Positions 13,396-25,113 of a stretch of DNA of 64,000 nucleotides are shown piece by piece. Within the stretch, counting starts at the first letter, position 1; each line of letters starts with the position of its first letter. The position numbers and the translations under genes were made by a program. Source of the stretch: Linnemannia schmuckeri (Eukaryota > Mortierellomycota > Mortierellomycetes > Mortierellales > Mortierellaceae); the NCBI GenBank assembly GCA_029449235.1, contig JANATG010000013.1:930001-994000 (forward strand). The letters are read 5' to 3'. Below the pieces are notes generated by a model. That model did not search any database. It saw only the letters and a program-made list of their open reading frames with translations, and was not told where the DNA came from.

Positions 13396-13852
13396 AAAGG
13401 GAGAAGGAGAAGAAAAGTACATTAGCACACGCACAACTACAAGCACAATCAAAAAAGAAGTATTCATTTCACTTTTCCAGGACATGCTAGAATCTTAGTC
13501 AGAGGCTGGAGATAGGTCAATTGGGCAGAGGAAGAGTGTGGACCAGCGTGTGTTAATTCCGATATCCATTCTATTCTGAGCCAGGCATTACTTTGCTATT
13601 CTATGTCTTCTTTTTTTTCATGGAGCCTTCTGTCTTAATCGTTTGCTTACACATTCGCCATCCATCTTACATCCCCTCACCTCTCTCTTTCTCTTGCATT
13701 CGTAATCTTTCATCTCGTTCTTCAACGATTGTTGCTTAATTTTATTCACGAATTGAGTTTCGTGTATCATAATCCCCGTCTTCATATTACCTCCTTGTAC
13801 TTGAACCTAGCCCCTATCAATCTCTCTCTCTCCCAAACATATCTGACTCTCA
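13396..13852. other. intergenic: 3' UTR and CT-rich promoter
   Basis: Between two same-strand genes. The right half is pyrimidine-rich (CTCTCTCT near 13830) and is probably the leader of the kinase gene. No gene seen. Confidence 0.5.
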
Positions 13853-16800
13853 ATGGCGCCATCAAAGATCTCTGTGCGTGTTTCACGAGACCGTCAACAA
13901 CAGCGACCGCTACTGACTGCCGTCAATCCCCTTACCCCCAAATACAGCTCAACGACATCCCAAATATCATCATCTTCCTCTATCTCATCAGCACCCTCGT
14001 CCTCCTCGTCGTCGCTTATTTCCATGAAGCAATATGGTCTTCAGGAACACAACATCACCATGAAGAAAACCAATAGCGACATTAATACCAGGCGAAGGAC
14101 GCGTTCTGCCTCTGAGAGCTTGCCGGTGATGATTGCCAGTGTCATTATATCCAAATCTGTCTCAAGTGCTTCAGGAGCCAAATCTGGCACTCGTGTCGGA
14201 AATAATATCGATTCTACACTAATTGCCATGTCAGATGAAGGAGGTGACCGCAGTCGACCTGTACAACGGCAAAAGCAGCAGAGATTGAGATCTGAGTCCT
14301 TGAATACAGAAGATAGATTTTGTCGGAACAACCAGGATAGTAGTCAGAATCGGAGCGAGACAGGACTGTCGCATGATCAGGGCGAAGACGTCTTGGTGTC
14401 AACATCGTTGGGGAGCCATTTTCAGTATCAGTATTACAGTTGGCAACCACAACCATATCAACAACCACAACGTCAACAGCAGCAACAGCGGCAGACACAA
14501 CAGAGTCGTGAACGTGTGCTGGAGCAGGAGTGGATTGAAAGGAACACAGTTGGTGGTGGTGGAAATGAGGATGATGAAGAGGAAGGTCAACGCGAGTCGC
14601 CGACAACACCTATCCCTGGATCATGCTTCTTCACAGACTTACAGGACGGCGACGAAGAGGAAGAGGGAGACGAGAAAACTCAGCAATCCAATAACCGCAT
14701 CGTTGGAGGGATGGTGACGATGACTGGACAGAGTGATCGTTCTGCAAGTACGCTGGCGGTAGTTGCGGGACCTGGGCATATGGCTGATGTTCGTACTCCT
14801 ACCCCTGCGACGCTCAGAAAGTGTCAAAGCATCGACGTCTGTACGTTTGAAAAGAAATTCGATTTGTGAAATCGACGCGTTCAGCTTGGACTGTCGTGAC
14901 AAAAGCCCAAATTGATCGCGCTGTTTTTTGTGATAGATTTCTTGGACCATTACATTGATCTTCTGAGTTACCTCAAAAAGCGGCAAGAGCGAGTACAGGA
15001 GTTCAAAAAGAACCTTGCACGACGGCCCGTAAGTTAGTCTCTTTAATTAATTCATCCTCGATCTCGTCTACCTTTGGCTTCTCTTAATCTAAGTAAGCAT
15101 ACATTTTTGTTCCCATCTGTTTGTAGAATCGAGCGGAGCAGGCGGACAGCAGGGCATGGGAAGAGTTCCGCCAACAGGAACGTATGCTCCTCCGTCAACG
15201 CCGGACAAGAACACAGGCGATACAATTCCAAATCTTGACCCAAGTCGGTCAGGGCGGATTCGGCGAAGTCTTCTTAGCCCGCAAGACGGACACGAACGAA
15301 CTCTGTGCCCTGAAGCGCATGTCCAAAAAACGACTCCACCTCCAAGACGAAGTCCAGCACATCCTGACCGAACGCGATGTCCTTACCTCGACCAAATCTG
15401 AATGGCATGTCAAGTTGCTCTATTCCTTCCAGGATACCGAGTATGTCTACTTGGCGATGGAGTTTGTACAGGGCGGAGATGTACGCACCATGTTGACGGC
15501 TAGGGGTGTTTTGAGAGAGGAGGATACGAGGTTGTATTTTGCAGAGATGGTAATGGCGATTGATGCGTTGCACCAACAGGGGTATATCCATCGGGATTTG
15601 AAGCCTGAGAATTTTTTGATTGATGCCGGAGGGCATGTCAAGTTGACGGATTTTGGGTTGTCGAAGGGACGGTTGGCCGAGAGTCGGATTGAAGCCATGA
15701 AGGCGAAGTTGAAGGAGGTCAAGAATAGTATGGAACCAACTTTGCCGGTGCTGTTGAGACGTGGGGGAGGAGGATCTTCAATAATGACTCAAGGGTTTGG
15801 ACAGGGATTGGAGGGTGGGGTAATGTTAGGAGGAGGAGGAATTGGAGAGGGGAAGTTGGAAGGTGCGGGGGGCAGTTTTGCGAATTTGAATGGGATCTTG
15901 CATAGGTCTCCGTCGCACATGATGTGGAATGGGGGAAATGGATCCATGTCGAAGTTGGCGCCACTACAACCGCTTCCAACTATCGGAAACAATAGTCTGT
16001 TGGATTTGCACGCAGGAGGAGGAGGATCGACCAGTAACTTGACTGCAGTTGGTGGTGGGGCTGGTTCTATGGGTACTCCACAGATGCGACATCGGCAGTT
16101 GTTGCACCAGCATCATCATTTACAGCAGCAGCAACAATGCCACAACCAACAACAGCAACAACAAGCTCGACAGACTCAACAGCAATCTCAGCAACAAGGA
16201 AGCAATAATATCGAGTACAAGAACGAAGGCATCCGTCGAGCATTCTCGATCGTCGGGTCCGCAGATTACATGGCGCCTGAGATTCTGACCAATCGAGGAT
16301 ACGACTATGGAGTCGACTACTGGTCGCTGGGCTGTATTCTGTTCGAGCTCCTGTGTGGGTACAGTCCCTTCCAGGCAGAGGACACGCGACAGACGTGTGT
16401 GAATGTGTGGCATTGGCGGAAAGTACTGAAGAGGCCTGTTTACGATACGGAGGAGAACCTTGAGTTTAATTTGACAGATGAGGCATGGGACCTTATGACT
16501 CGGTGAGTTTATTTTGTTGTTTTGTTGCTGTTTGTTATTTGCGGTAGTGTGTGTTTTGTTGGCAAACGCATGTTTGTTTTTGTGAGCTGTGGAGTGTAGA
16601 GCAGGAAATAGGGAGTGAATGTATTGCAAGTGAATGCAGGGAGCATTTCCAGTTTCCTAACCAATACAAACTTGAATGGATATGGTTAGACTGATTACGG
16701 ATAGAGAGGAGCGATACACGACGTTGCAGCAGATCAAGGACCATCCATGGTTTGCCGATTTAGACTGGACCAAGTTGCGAGATATGGTAAGTCATTCACC

Positions 16801-17299
16801 CAACTTTCCACCCCATTCTTTCACTAACGAAAAAGGAGGCCTTAAAGGAAACGAGTGGAAAAAAAAAAATAAGGAGACAAGGGAATTTGCAGGACCTAAT
16901 GGTGAGAAGCAAATCTCGATGTTGTATTTACTGACCACCCTTTGTCCGTGTTGCCATGTGTTATCTCCAAACAACAATAACGTGTGACAGAAGGCGAGCT
17001 TTGTACCGGTGCTGTCGACGCCGATGGATACGAGTTACTTTGACGACTTTACAAATCCGGAGGATATGGTTGGGTATAGGGATGTGCTGTTGAGGCAGGC
17101 GCAAGTTGAGGATGCCGAGGAGAAGGCTGCTAAAGCTGAACGGAGGCAGGAATTGTCTTCTCAGGTGGATCGAGGTAATGGCGTAACTGAAGGTGAAGTT
17201 GGTGGCGGTAGTTCGGGGTCGTTGCCGTATATTTTGAGAGTTCAGGACCCGTGGAAGAGTTCCTTTGTCGGGTTCACTTTTCGGCATCAGCAGCAGTGA
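13853..17299 (+). CDS. Dbf2/Sid2-type NDR protein kinase
   Basis: Five exons: 13853-14840, 14937-15028, 15127-16502, 16690-16786 and 16991-17299; 953 aa. Seen: a disordered Ser/Gln-rich N-terminus (1-325). Next comes the Mob-binding segment starting YFLDHYIDLLSYL, as in Dbf2/Sid2. The kinase core has glycine loop GQGGFG (401-406), Lys422, HRDLKPEN (Asp516), DFG (534-536), activation segment RRAFSIVGSADY and APE (743-745). The C-terminal hydrophobic motif is FVGFTF. Known: Dbf2/Sid2 with Mob1 is the last kinase of the mitotic-exit/septation network and controls cytokinesis. Odd: about 200 residues of Gly-rich then Gln/His-rich sequence separate DFG from APE, much longer than the usual AGC/NDR insert. 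A poly(A) signal AATAAA lies at 17333. Subfamily is supported by the N-terminal Mob-binding helix; Orb6/Cbk1 is less likely. Confidence 0.9.
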
Positions 17300-18115
17300 T
17301 GAGACGAGGATTGCGGTTTCGATGGCCCTTGAAATAAAAGAAGCAAAAAATCGAAGTCACACACTCACAAAAGCTGGCTTGCCTTCGGCTGATATCAACC
17401 TTCACCCTTTCCTCTGTCGTTTTTTTGTTTGTGTCAAAAGTTGATCCTCTCCATCAACACACTCCCACAGCACACTGTCTTCACTTATTTTCATCACCAT
17501 TCCTTCCTGACATCAACATACTGTGCTTATAGACAGGCTCAAAGACATCTATATTCCGTTCTCCCTTCCTCTCTCTTTCTTTCCTTCCTTCTTTGACATT
17601 ACCAACTGGCATCTATTCAACCCCTGTCACCACTCTCTCAATCACAACAAACAAAGAGTCCACACACCTACAAACAACGAGAGATCTCTTCTCTCCCATT
17701 GCGTCTGTTTTTCTGTTCGCCCTTGTTATTTCATGACCCTCTATTTCTTCCCCACCCTTTTCACACCTTTCCCCCTTTTCTTCTTTTCTCTTGTCTCCTT
17801 CCTTGCTGTCAACAAAGTCAACCTCCCTTGCTTCCTTCCTTCCTTCCTTCGTCCTTTTCTTATTCTCTCCCACCTTCCTTATTCCTCTTCTTTACACTTG
17901 CGCTCACAGCCACCACCACTCAGACGACCCGACAGTCTTCATCCTGATATCCTCGTGGCGTTGTTAACTCTACCCCTTCTCAACGGCTGAGCACACACCC
18001 ACACTCACTTTCGCATATACACTCTCACGCATACATCTGCCTTACCTGCCCACGGACAACAGCCAAACTAACCTTCTCTTCTCGTCGCCACCCTTATTCC
18101 AAACAACCAACCGAT
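17300..18115. other. intergenic: 3' end and CT-rich promoter
   Basis: AATAAA at 17333-17338 probably ends the kinase mRNA. From about 17540 to 18110 the plus strand is extremely pyrimidine-rich. Open frames there read as Ser/Phe/Leu/Pro runs and are not credible genes. Confidence 0.55.
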
Positions 18116-21100
18116 ATGAGCCTTCCTCTTCTGGTCGCATGCACCTCCGTCATCTGGGCTCTGTCCACCGTCTGGACCTCCTCTCCCACCACAACCTTCA
18201 CTTCCGTCCTCTCAACCGTAGCCATGTGCTCCTCTGCCCTCTTCTACCTCTATTATCACACTCGCCGGCGTAGCTCTTCCTCGTCTTCTTCAAGAGCCTG
18301 GGCATGGGGGCTTATCTCGACCGCATCAGTAACAGCAGCAGCGACAACCAAAGAACAACAACAATCAACGCGGTTTATCACTCTCGATTTCTTATCACCA
18401 CAACCAGCTTCAGCAACAGAATCATTAACATCAGCCTCACCCAAGCAGCCAGCCCAACCTCCCTTCCTCATAACTTCTTCAAACGACAGCAACAGCAACA
18501 AAAGCTCAAGGCTAACGACAGTAACAGCGATGACGACCTCAACGACTGCGTCTGCGCAGAATCACCAAAACTCGCAGTCCACGGGAGAACAGACGCACGA
18601 GCATTCGAACTGCAACAACAGCGACAGCGGTTCTCGGGGTCACTTGAAGTCAGCAATATCATCGTCATCAGAGACGATAAATGCTGCAGCAGCAGGAGCA
18701 GAGACAACGGGTGTAACCTCCGTCGACCTTCCAAGAGCCGGTTTGTCCGCATTAAGAACTGTCTCCAGCGAGACCCTCGAAGCCCTCCGTACGCATCCCG
18801 ATGATCGGATATGGGACCATATCATTGTCGGAGGTATGTTTTTACCCACTCCATTGTCTACTTGGACTATGTTATAATGGCTTTTCTTTTCTTGATTGCA
18901 AGGTTTAATTAGCTAGCCCTTGCTGCAGTGTTTTAGTCATTCTCTTTTTCTTTTCCTTTTTCCTTTGTCTTTCTTTGCACTTTTGTACGAGCCATGGATG
19001 ATTCGTCGTTCTTTCACGTGGAGTGTGCGCTTGCTTTTTTTTGTCTTTTATTGTTGTGCGTCGGTCTTTGTCGATGCAATTGTTTACTTCTCTTCTGACT
19101 AAGGTTCTCCACTTTCCTTTTTATTTTTCTTCCTCCGTCCTTCCTTCCCTCTCTTCTCCTTCCTTGTTTTTTTTATTTCTTTTTTTCCCCATTCCGCTGG
19201 CCCCATTTCGTTGCAGATGGATACGAGGTAAGCCAATTGATGATCTCAAAGTACCTTACCCGTGATAATTGAATCGTTGTTAAGCTTGTGCATTACTTCT
19301 ATGAACTCGTTCATCTACAGATACTACGCACGCGTTTCCATGGACATTAACAGTTATCCCTTCTCTCTCACCTTTCAATGTACATGTCATATCTAACGCA
19401 TGGCTTTGATCCTTCATTCCTTCCTGTCGGTCAATTTGATCCGGTCTACGTCTTCCTTTTTCCATCGCTTCATTTTGAACTCGATAAACAGGGACTCCAA
19501 TCTGCACACCAGCTGGCTTTAATACACCCGACCAGAACAATCCTGGTCCTTCTGCAGCAGAACATCCAACCCAATGTCGTACAGACTGTCGTGCAGTGGT
19601 CGCAACAAAGATTGGTGAGTATTTTTTCCCCCTTGTTTTTATTCGTTGCGAATTGATCATGAGGGATGGTCCACGACACTCATAGCGACAGCTTTGACAT
19701 TGACGCTGATACCCCCTTCTCTTTGTTCTTATCTTTCCTCTCTCTCCCTATTCTCTATCGCAATCGATATTGGTTTGGTTCAATAGACAGAGCAGGCGCA
19801 GAAACTGTGGACATTGGAAGCTCTTCAAGCATTGCCGCACACACAACATGCCCTTGCCCAATCGACAATAAAGTCGGGGTCCCTGCTCGACAGGGTAACA
19901 ATGCCATCACATTTGAATTGCGATAAGAAAAATCATTGCATCGATTTTTCAATACTCATTCAACTAATATGTCTATCTTTCATCTATGAATATTCTTTAG
20001 TCAAAACCCGTCGATATCCTTTCACTCCCATCTAATATCAGTATCGGATCTGGACTTTGCGCTACCAGGATTTTGATCGACCAACCAGTTAGCAATTCCC
20101 ATCCTTCATCTACTTCTACAGATTCACCAACTCCTCATCCAGTCATGCGCTTGAACAGCATTGGTGAAAGTCAACAAAACATCCTGACAATCGACACATC
20201 GCCCTTAGCAGTTCCCCGTGCGGTCGGACTTGAAGTAAATAGCATGCACAATATCAAAGGTGAGAAAGAAGAATCATGTTTTGCAAGTGTCATAAGATTA
20301 TATTTTTTTCTCAGGGGTGGTGGAGATTTGGACCATGAGACTAATCTGCACCCTTATCTCTCCACTGTCCACGTGTGGCCATTCATAGGTCCCTGTCACC
20401 GATTATTCTGCAAGACGACCATTGTCTTTGCAAATCACAAACACCCTCTCCTTCACACCCTTGACACAATCACTACACCACCTACCAGTTCAGCATGGAG
20501 GCGCTCATCATCGGACACGACAGAGGATCCCTCCCGCTGGCCCAGGATGGTGTTTTCGATCAGGATGCAGTATTTTCAACAAAAGAAGTCGCCCCAGCGG
20601 CAGACCGAGCAGAGTTATCACCCACTCTCAACGAACATTTTCCGTCACTTGTTGGCGTCTACCTCCTCGATGCTGGACAAGCTCGCACCGGGATCAAAAG
20701 ATGGTATATCGAACGTCATTCTGAGCAAGGGGCTTCAACTCGAACCAATACCGTTGCACCAGTCGGACCATACTGTACATAATGGACGTGTTGGACCAAA
20801 ATCAGAGGACAGCAAGGCTGAAGGGACGTTCAGGTTGGAGATATCTGCATCCAGGACCTCTCTTGACATTTCGACACCGATTGAAGTCCATATCAACGTG
20901 ATAACCCAGCCAATGCCCAACAACACGTTTGGGAACACTGAAGCGATCCGCAACGGCGAGGCCGTCTTGATCGATGGACTGGTCATGGCCAGGAACATGG
21001 CTCATAGGGCTGGATGGACCTGTCAGGAAGAGGACGAATCCGAGATGATTGAGTGGGTGCGAGATCAAATGGATATCCAGTGGCTCTCCGAGACGTCCAC

Positions 21101-22766
21101 CGATCCAGATGTATTAATGCCGGTCTGCTCGACAATCGACTGTGTTCAAAAATTTAAGCGGGCAAGGACATTTTCCAACGGCAGTATCCGCGTCAGGACA
21201 CCCAACCTTTCGCCCTATGCGTCTCGCACCCATTCGTATCATGACAAGCGGAAAGAAGACCATGGCCTTGGAATTCGACGAGACACGACTCTTTCGCGAC
21301 TGCAGGAGGTATCGGCCAATCTCAAGAAGCATAAGGCCTCTCAGTTGGATGAGGCGGGAGATCTGCTTCACACCTACGGCGCGAACGGCGAGAACAACAA
21401 GGGATTGTCGCCACGGCAGGGTGAGGAGAATGGCGCTTCCAAAGTCAGCATTGACGCGGCTGAAAGCGTTGCAGCCAAGACACCTCTCAAGACATCCTTT
21501 GGCGGCTTCTCTTCACTCAACGAATCTCGGTCTCAGACTTTGGCTCTTGCAGAGATGACGGAGGATCATTTGGGACTTGCTCTTTCGGCCCCTAGCCCGC
21601 CCCTCGGCTCCTCCACTTCCACGAGCTCCAAGGATTTGACAGGTCAGGAAAAGTCACTGGGAGCATTCAGCGATGGCGTCACCACATCCGATCTTCATGG
21701 AACAGTAGAGACTGCCAAACCCAGCCCACCTCCTGGACGGAGTCTGTCCCGATTCAGCATCAAGAGCTACCAACTGGAGCGGAGCAATCATGGCCTGGGT
21801 GACGAATGGGCGCTTGGAAACGTGGACCTATCATTAGGATCATCGACACCGTCCAAGGGTGATTTCTTATTGACGCCACCACTCTCTGCTGAGCGTCGGT
21901 CATTAGGAGGCATCTCTCCGTTGAGCCCTTCACCTGCCACATTCCAGACGACAGGCTTTTTGCAGGATTTGAGTAGTCGTGCCGATCCCAAAATCAATGG
22001 ACTTGTTATCCAGACTGGATCCGGTGCTTCTGCGCTCGAGGAGCCCGCCAAGAGCTCGTCTCCAGGAAGCAATACAGTCGACAACAGCAGCAGGAGAAGT
22101 TTTGGTGTCTTTGGACCACGGAGTAATGGCGGGATCAGCAAACCGGGCGACCTTGGCAGCTTAGGATCGAGCGGCGACAAGGGCAGGAAGAGTCCGGCGC
22201 AACTATTGGAAGAACCTGTGGAACTCATTCCTGATTTCCTGGGGAGTACGTTTGGATCACCCAAGCCTTCGGCACCTGCGACATTTTCCGACACCGTCCC
22301 CGATTTTCTGGGTGCCAGTTTTGGATCGCCTAAGTCCCTTCCTACATCGACTTTCTCCTCGAGTGCTGTGCCAGACTTTTTGGGCGGCTGCTTTGGATCG
22401 CCTCCTAAACGCGGGGCATTCGTAAAGTTGAGCGACACGGGCCCGTCTCTAGAGCGGAACCATTCTAGCCCGAGTGCTGTTGGATCGACCAAGGTCGTCC
22501 ATTTCGCGGATATTGACGCTGCGGACCAGTTGCGGAGGATTGAGTCGGACCCTATTTCACATTCGCTTGGTGGCAACACTGGTTCTGGTTCTGGTTCTGG
22601 AACTAGTGATGGAGCATCGCGCAGGAGTAGTGGGAGTAGTGAAGGCAATGGAGATTCAGGATTGCCCAGGAGGCCCTCAATGTCAAAATCTAAGGCGCAT
22701 ACTCGACGGTCCTGGGGCCAAGGAATTGGAGGGCACGACATCCAGGGCATTCAAGGTCTCGAGTGA
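18116..22766 (+). CDS. unrecognised large protein with Rossmann-like GxGxxGxxxA motif
   Basis: Model: exons 18116-18833, 19217-19227 (11 bases), 19492-19614, 19787-19894, 20001-20259 and 20494-22766, giving 1163 aa. Seen: two hydrophobic N-terminal segments (about 5-20 and 30-48) followed by RRR, then a Ser/Thr/Asn-rich linker. A segment spread over exons 1-3 reads DHIIVGDGYEGLQSAHQLA, then a hydrophobic strand, which is the pattern of a dinucleotide-binding beta-alpha-beta unit. The C-terminal 500 residues are Ser/Pro/Gly-rich with three copies of PDFLGxxFGSP. AATAAA at 22781 lies 15 bases past the stop. The gene was not recognised. The 11-base exon and the junction 20259/20494 are uncertain: another acceptor at 20314, and a second open frame at 20495-20782, would change about 90 residues. 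The long final exon is solid. Confidence 0.6.
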
Positions 22767-22982
22767 TTGCGTCACGTAATAAATGTTTGCTAAACTACTG
22801 TACTCGTGATTAGGGGACAATTGAGGGTGAAAACTTCGCGCATGTGAAGTATTATATGTCTGAGGAACATGTGGGATCGCCTTACACAAAGGTCATCATT
22901 GATGGGCCTTAACACTTGATGGGCGAAGCAAACGTGGCTGTGCAATTTTAGTTCCCGGTTTTAGTTTTCTTGTTTAGATGAA

Positions 22983-23011
22983 GTGATTTGGTTTCCTGAG
23001 AACCAAATCAC
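22983..23011. repeat. perfect 11-bp inverted repeat (hairpin)
   Basis: GTGATTTGGTT and its exact reverse complement are separated by a 7-base loop, about 215 bases after the upstream stop. It could be a structured transcript end or a remnant of a small mobile element. Confidence 0.7.
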
Positions 23012-23075
23012 GGTTGATTCCTCTTCTCGAAGTGGGGACCATTGTTCGATCCTTAATGCGATGCAGTAAACTGAA

Positions 23076-23077
<2 letters not shown>

Positions 23078-23131
<54 letters not shown>
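23078..23131 (+). repeat. 54-base poly(A) tract
   Basis: Uninterrupted run of A. It is the longest homopolymer in the window. It could be a retroposed poly(A) tail or a slipped homopolymer; no retroelement ORF lies beside it. Confidence 0.9.
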
Positions 23132-23132
<1 letters not shown>

Positions 23133-24403
23133 ATCAGACGGACAAAAAAAACATTTGAAGGAAAGAAAACTTCAAGAGCAATCTACATATTGTCAAACCC
23201 ATCGTCATCATCATCACCATCGTCACTTCTCAAAACCTGTGAATACAATACACTACTTCAGCTATAAACGGTGTTTGCTTTGCGAATGGCGCAGACATTG
23301 GCCACATGTGGCTACGATTAGGATATTAAAGTTCGATTTTTTCTTATTTTACATGCACGTCCTTCTTTGGCTGCATCGTTTACTCATTGAGCCATGCCTT
23401 TCCCGCAGGGAAATGGTGTTCGAGGGAAGCATGATTTTCACAGCCGAAAGAAATGAGAATTAGTCGGTGTTGTGTCAACTACTAGGAAATACTCTTTACA
23501 ATTTGTTCCCGTTATTGAATAGCCTACATTTTCCCTCTCGCTTATATTTGGCACTTCGATGATTGCCCATGGTCTCCCCTCATTCCAATTCATTCCGAGA
23601 GAGTAGACTATAAAAACAAGACTCTTTCTCTTCTCCTCTCTATCTCTCTTTGTCATTTACTTTGTGACATTTTTTGCTGTTCTTGCAATCCACACATCTA
23701 TAACGCCAAAGAAGTATTGCGAATATCACCTAAGTGTACGCAGGAGATTAATTTTTTCGGGATTAAGCCTTTTTTTGCCTCGGATAAAAATCATTTTTCG
23801 TTTTAATCGCGGTTCTCGAAGTGGGGTTTCTACAGTGAGTTAGTGTGATCCGAATTGGAATATGGCCTATTGTGATGAGGTAGATGGGGATCTGTGGGTT
23901 TGTAGTTTAGTTGCTGTTTTTCTTCTGTGACTATTTTTGTTAGTGATAGAAGCAATAAAACTGAGGCGAAGATGGTTCCTGACTGTCTTTTCTTCCCTTT
24001 AATTTTCCCTTTTTGATCCATTCTTTTGATGAGTTTTCTTTGAAGAACCACGAAAGCGGGATCAGCGCTCCCTTTATTCTCGATCTCCATTATGTCGCGA
24101 CCAACACCAGGCGTGAAAAGACATACGGGCGGTCGAACAGTCGGGACGCGGAACAACAACATTATATCCAAGGGTCTACTTCGTTGTCAATACTCTTTTC
24201 ACCACCTTTCCCCCCTTTTCCTTTTCCTGTTAGTTAGCTACGATCTCATATATGCGAACTCCTTGCTCCTCTCCCAGCTGTTTTTCAAAGAACTCAGTCC
24301 TAGCCCAAGTCCATTTAGTTAGATCCCCCATATCAGATGGACATCACGACACTATTCGAAGAAAAGACACTGCTGTTTCAAGTTGAGTAATGAAAATCTT
24401 TGC

Positions 24404-24452
24404 TATTTGGCTTGTTTTTGCGCAAAATATATGCGCAACAACGAGCCAAATA
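24404..24452. repeat. 21-bp imperfect inverted repeat
   Basis: Arms 24404-24424 and 24432-24452 match at 19 of 21 positions around a 7-base A/T loop. No coding sequence overlaps it. It could be a small palindromic element or a footprint. Confidence 0.65.
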
Positions 24453-24722
24453 ACAGACCGTTGTTTATTCCAAACGCCTTTTTTTCTTTATTACTTCCTC
24501 AATCTCTTTCAATCTCTCTCCTCCTCTCCTTCTCTATCCCCCTCCCTTTCCCTCTTTTTTCTTCCAACTCCATCCTCTTGTTCTTTGTATCCCTCCCTTC
24601 TATTCTCTCTTTACATATTCTTGCTTCGTCATGGTTGTTCCAGAGGAATTTCAGTGGAGAACAGTCTCTTTCTATATGCTCTTCGAAAAAAGCGCATCCA
24701 AAAGAAAACAAAAAAAAGCAAG

Positions 24723-24746
24723 CTTATTTATTTATTTATTTATTTT
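24723..24746. repeat. TTTA microsatellite
   Basis: About five tandem copies of a TTTA unit in intergenic DNA. Confidence 0.8.
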
Positions 24747-25113
24747 TCAGGTGAGAATTTTTTGCGGTTCGAGTAAAATTAATTTGCGTGCACTTTTTTG
24801 ACTGCAATGCGCAATATTTTGTTTCAGAAACGGATAGTCATCTATCAAATTTCGGGAACGAATCATCGCTCATCGAATTCAGGAACGCGCTTCTTTCTGC
24901 ATTTCAAAAAAATTCGATCTGTGGTAATGAGAGGTAACCGGCCGTGCTGATCACCCAACTCCGAAAAAGCAAACCCCGCCCTGTTCACAACTTCTCGTTT
25001 TTCTTGGTCACCTTAAAAAAAATGCACTGGTTTTCATATGATGGAGTTTATTCGTTTATAGCACTGCGTACCAACAACAAAACGAATGAAGGAAAGCGGA
25101 GGTGCTTTGCATG

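Larger units (their letters stand above)
22767..25113. other. intergenic, no gene; hairpins and long poly(A)
   Basis: Convergent 3' space between the gene ending at 22766 and the minus-strand array. It holds a perfect 11-bp hairpin, a 54-base poly(A) run, a 21-bp imperfect hairpin, a TTTA microsatellite, and two direct copies of TTCTCGAAGTGGGG (23024-23037 and 23813-23826). No coding exon is convincing. Confidence 0.5.

Noticed and set aside
21788..22750. 320-codon minus-strand frame
   Set aside because: Antisense to the final exon of the 18116-22766 gene; GC-rich coding DNA gives open antisense frames and the Leu/Pro/Ser content has no domain.
23078..23131. Poly(A) as the tail of a retroposed element
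   Set aside because: No reverse transcriptase, processed gene copy or clear target duplication found next to it.
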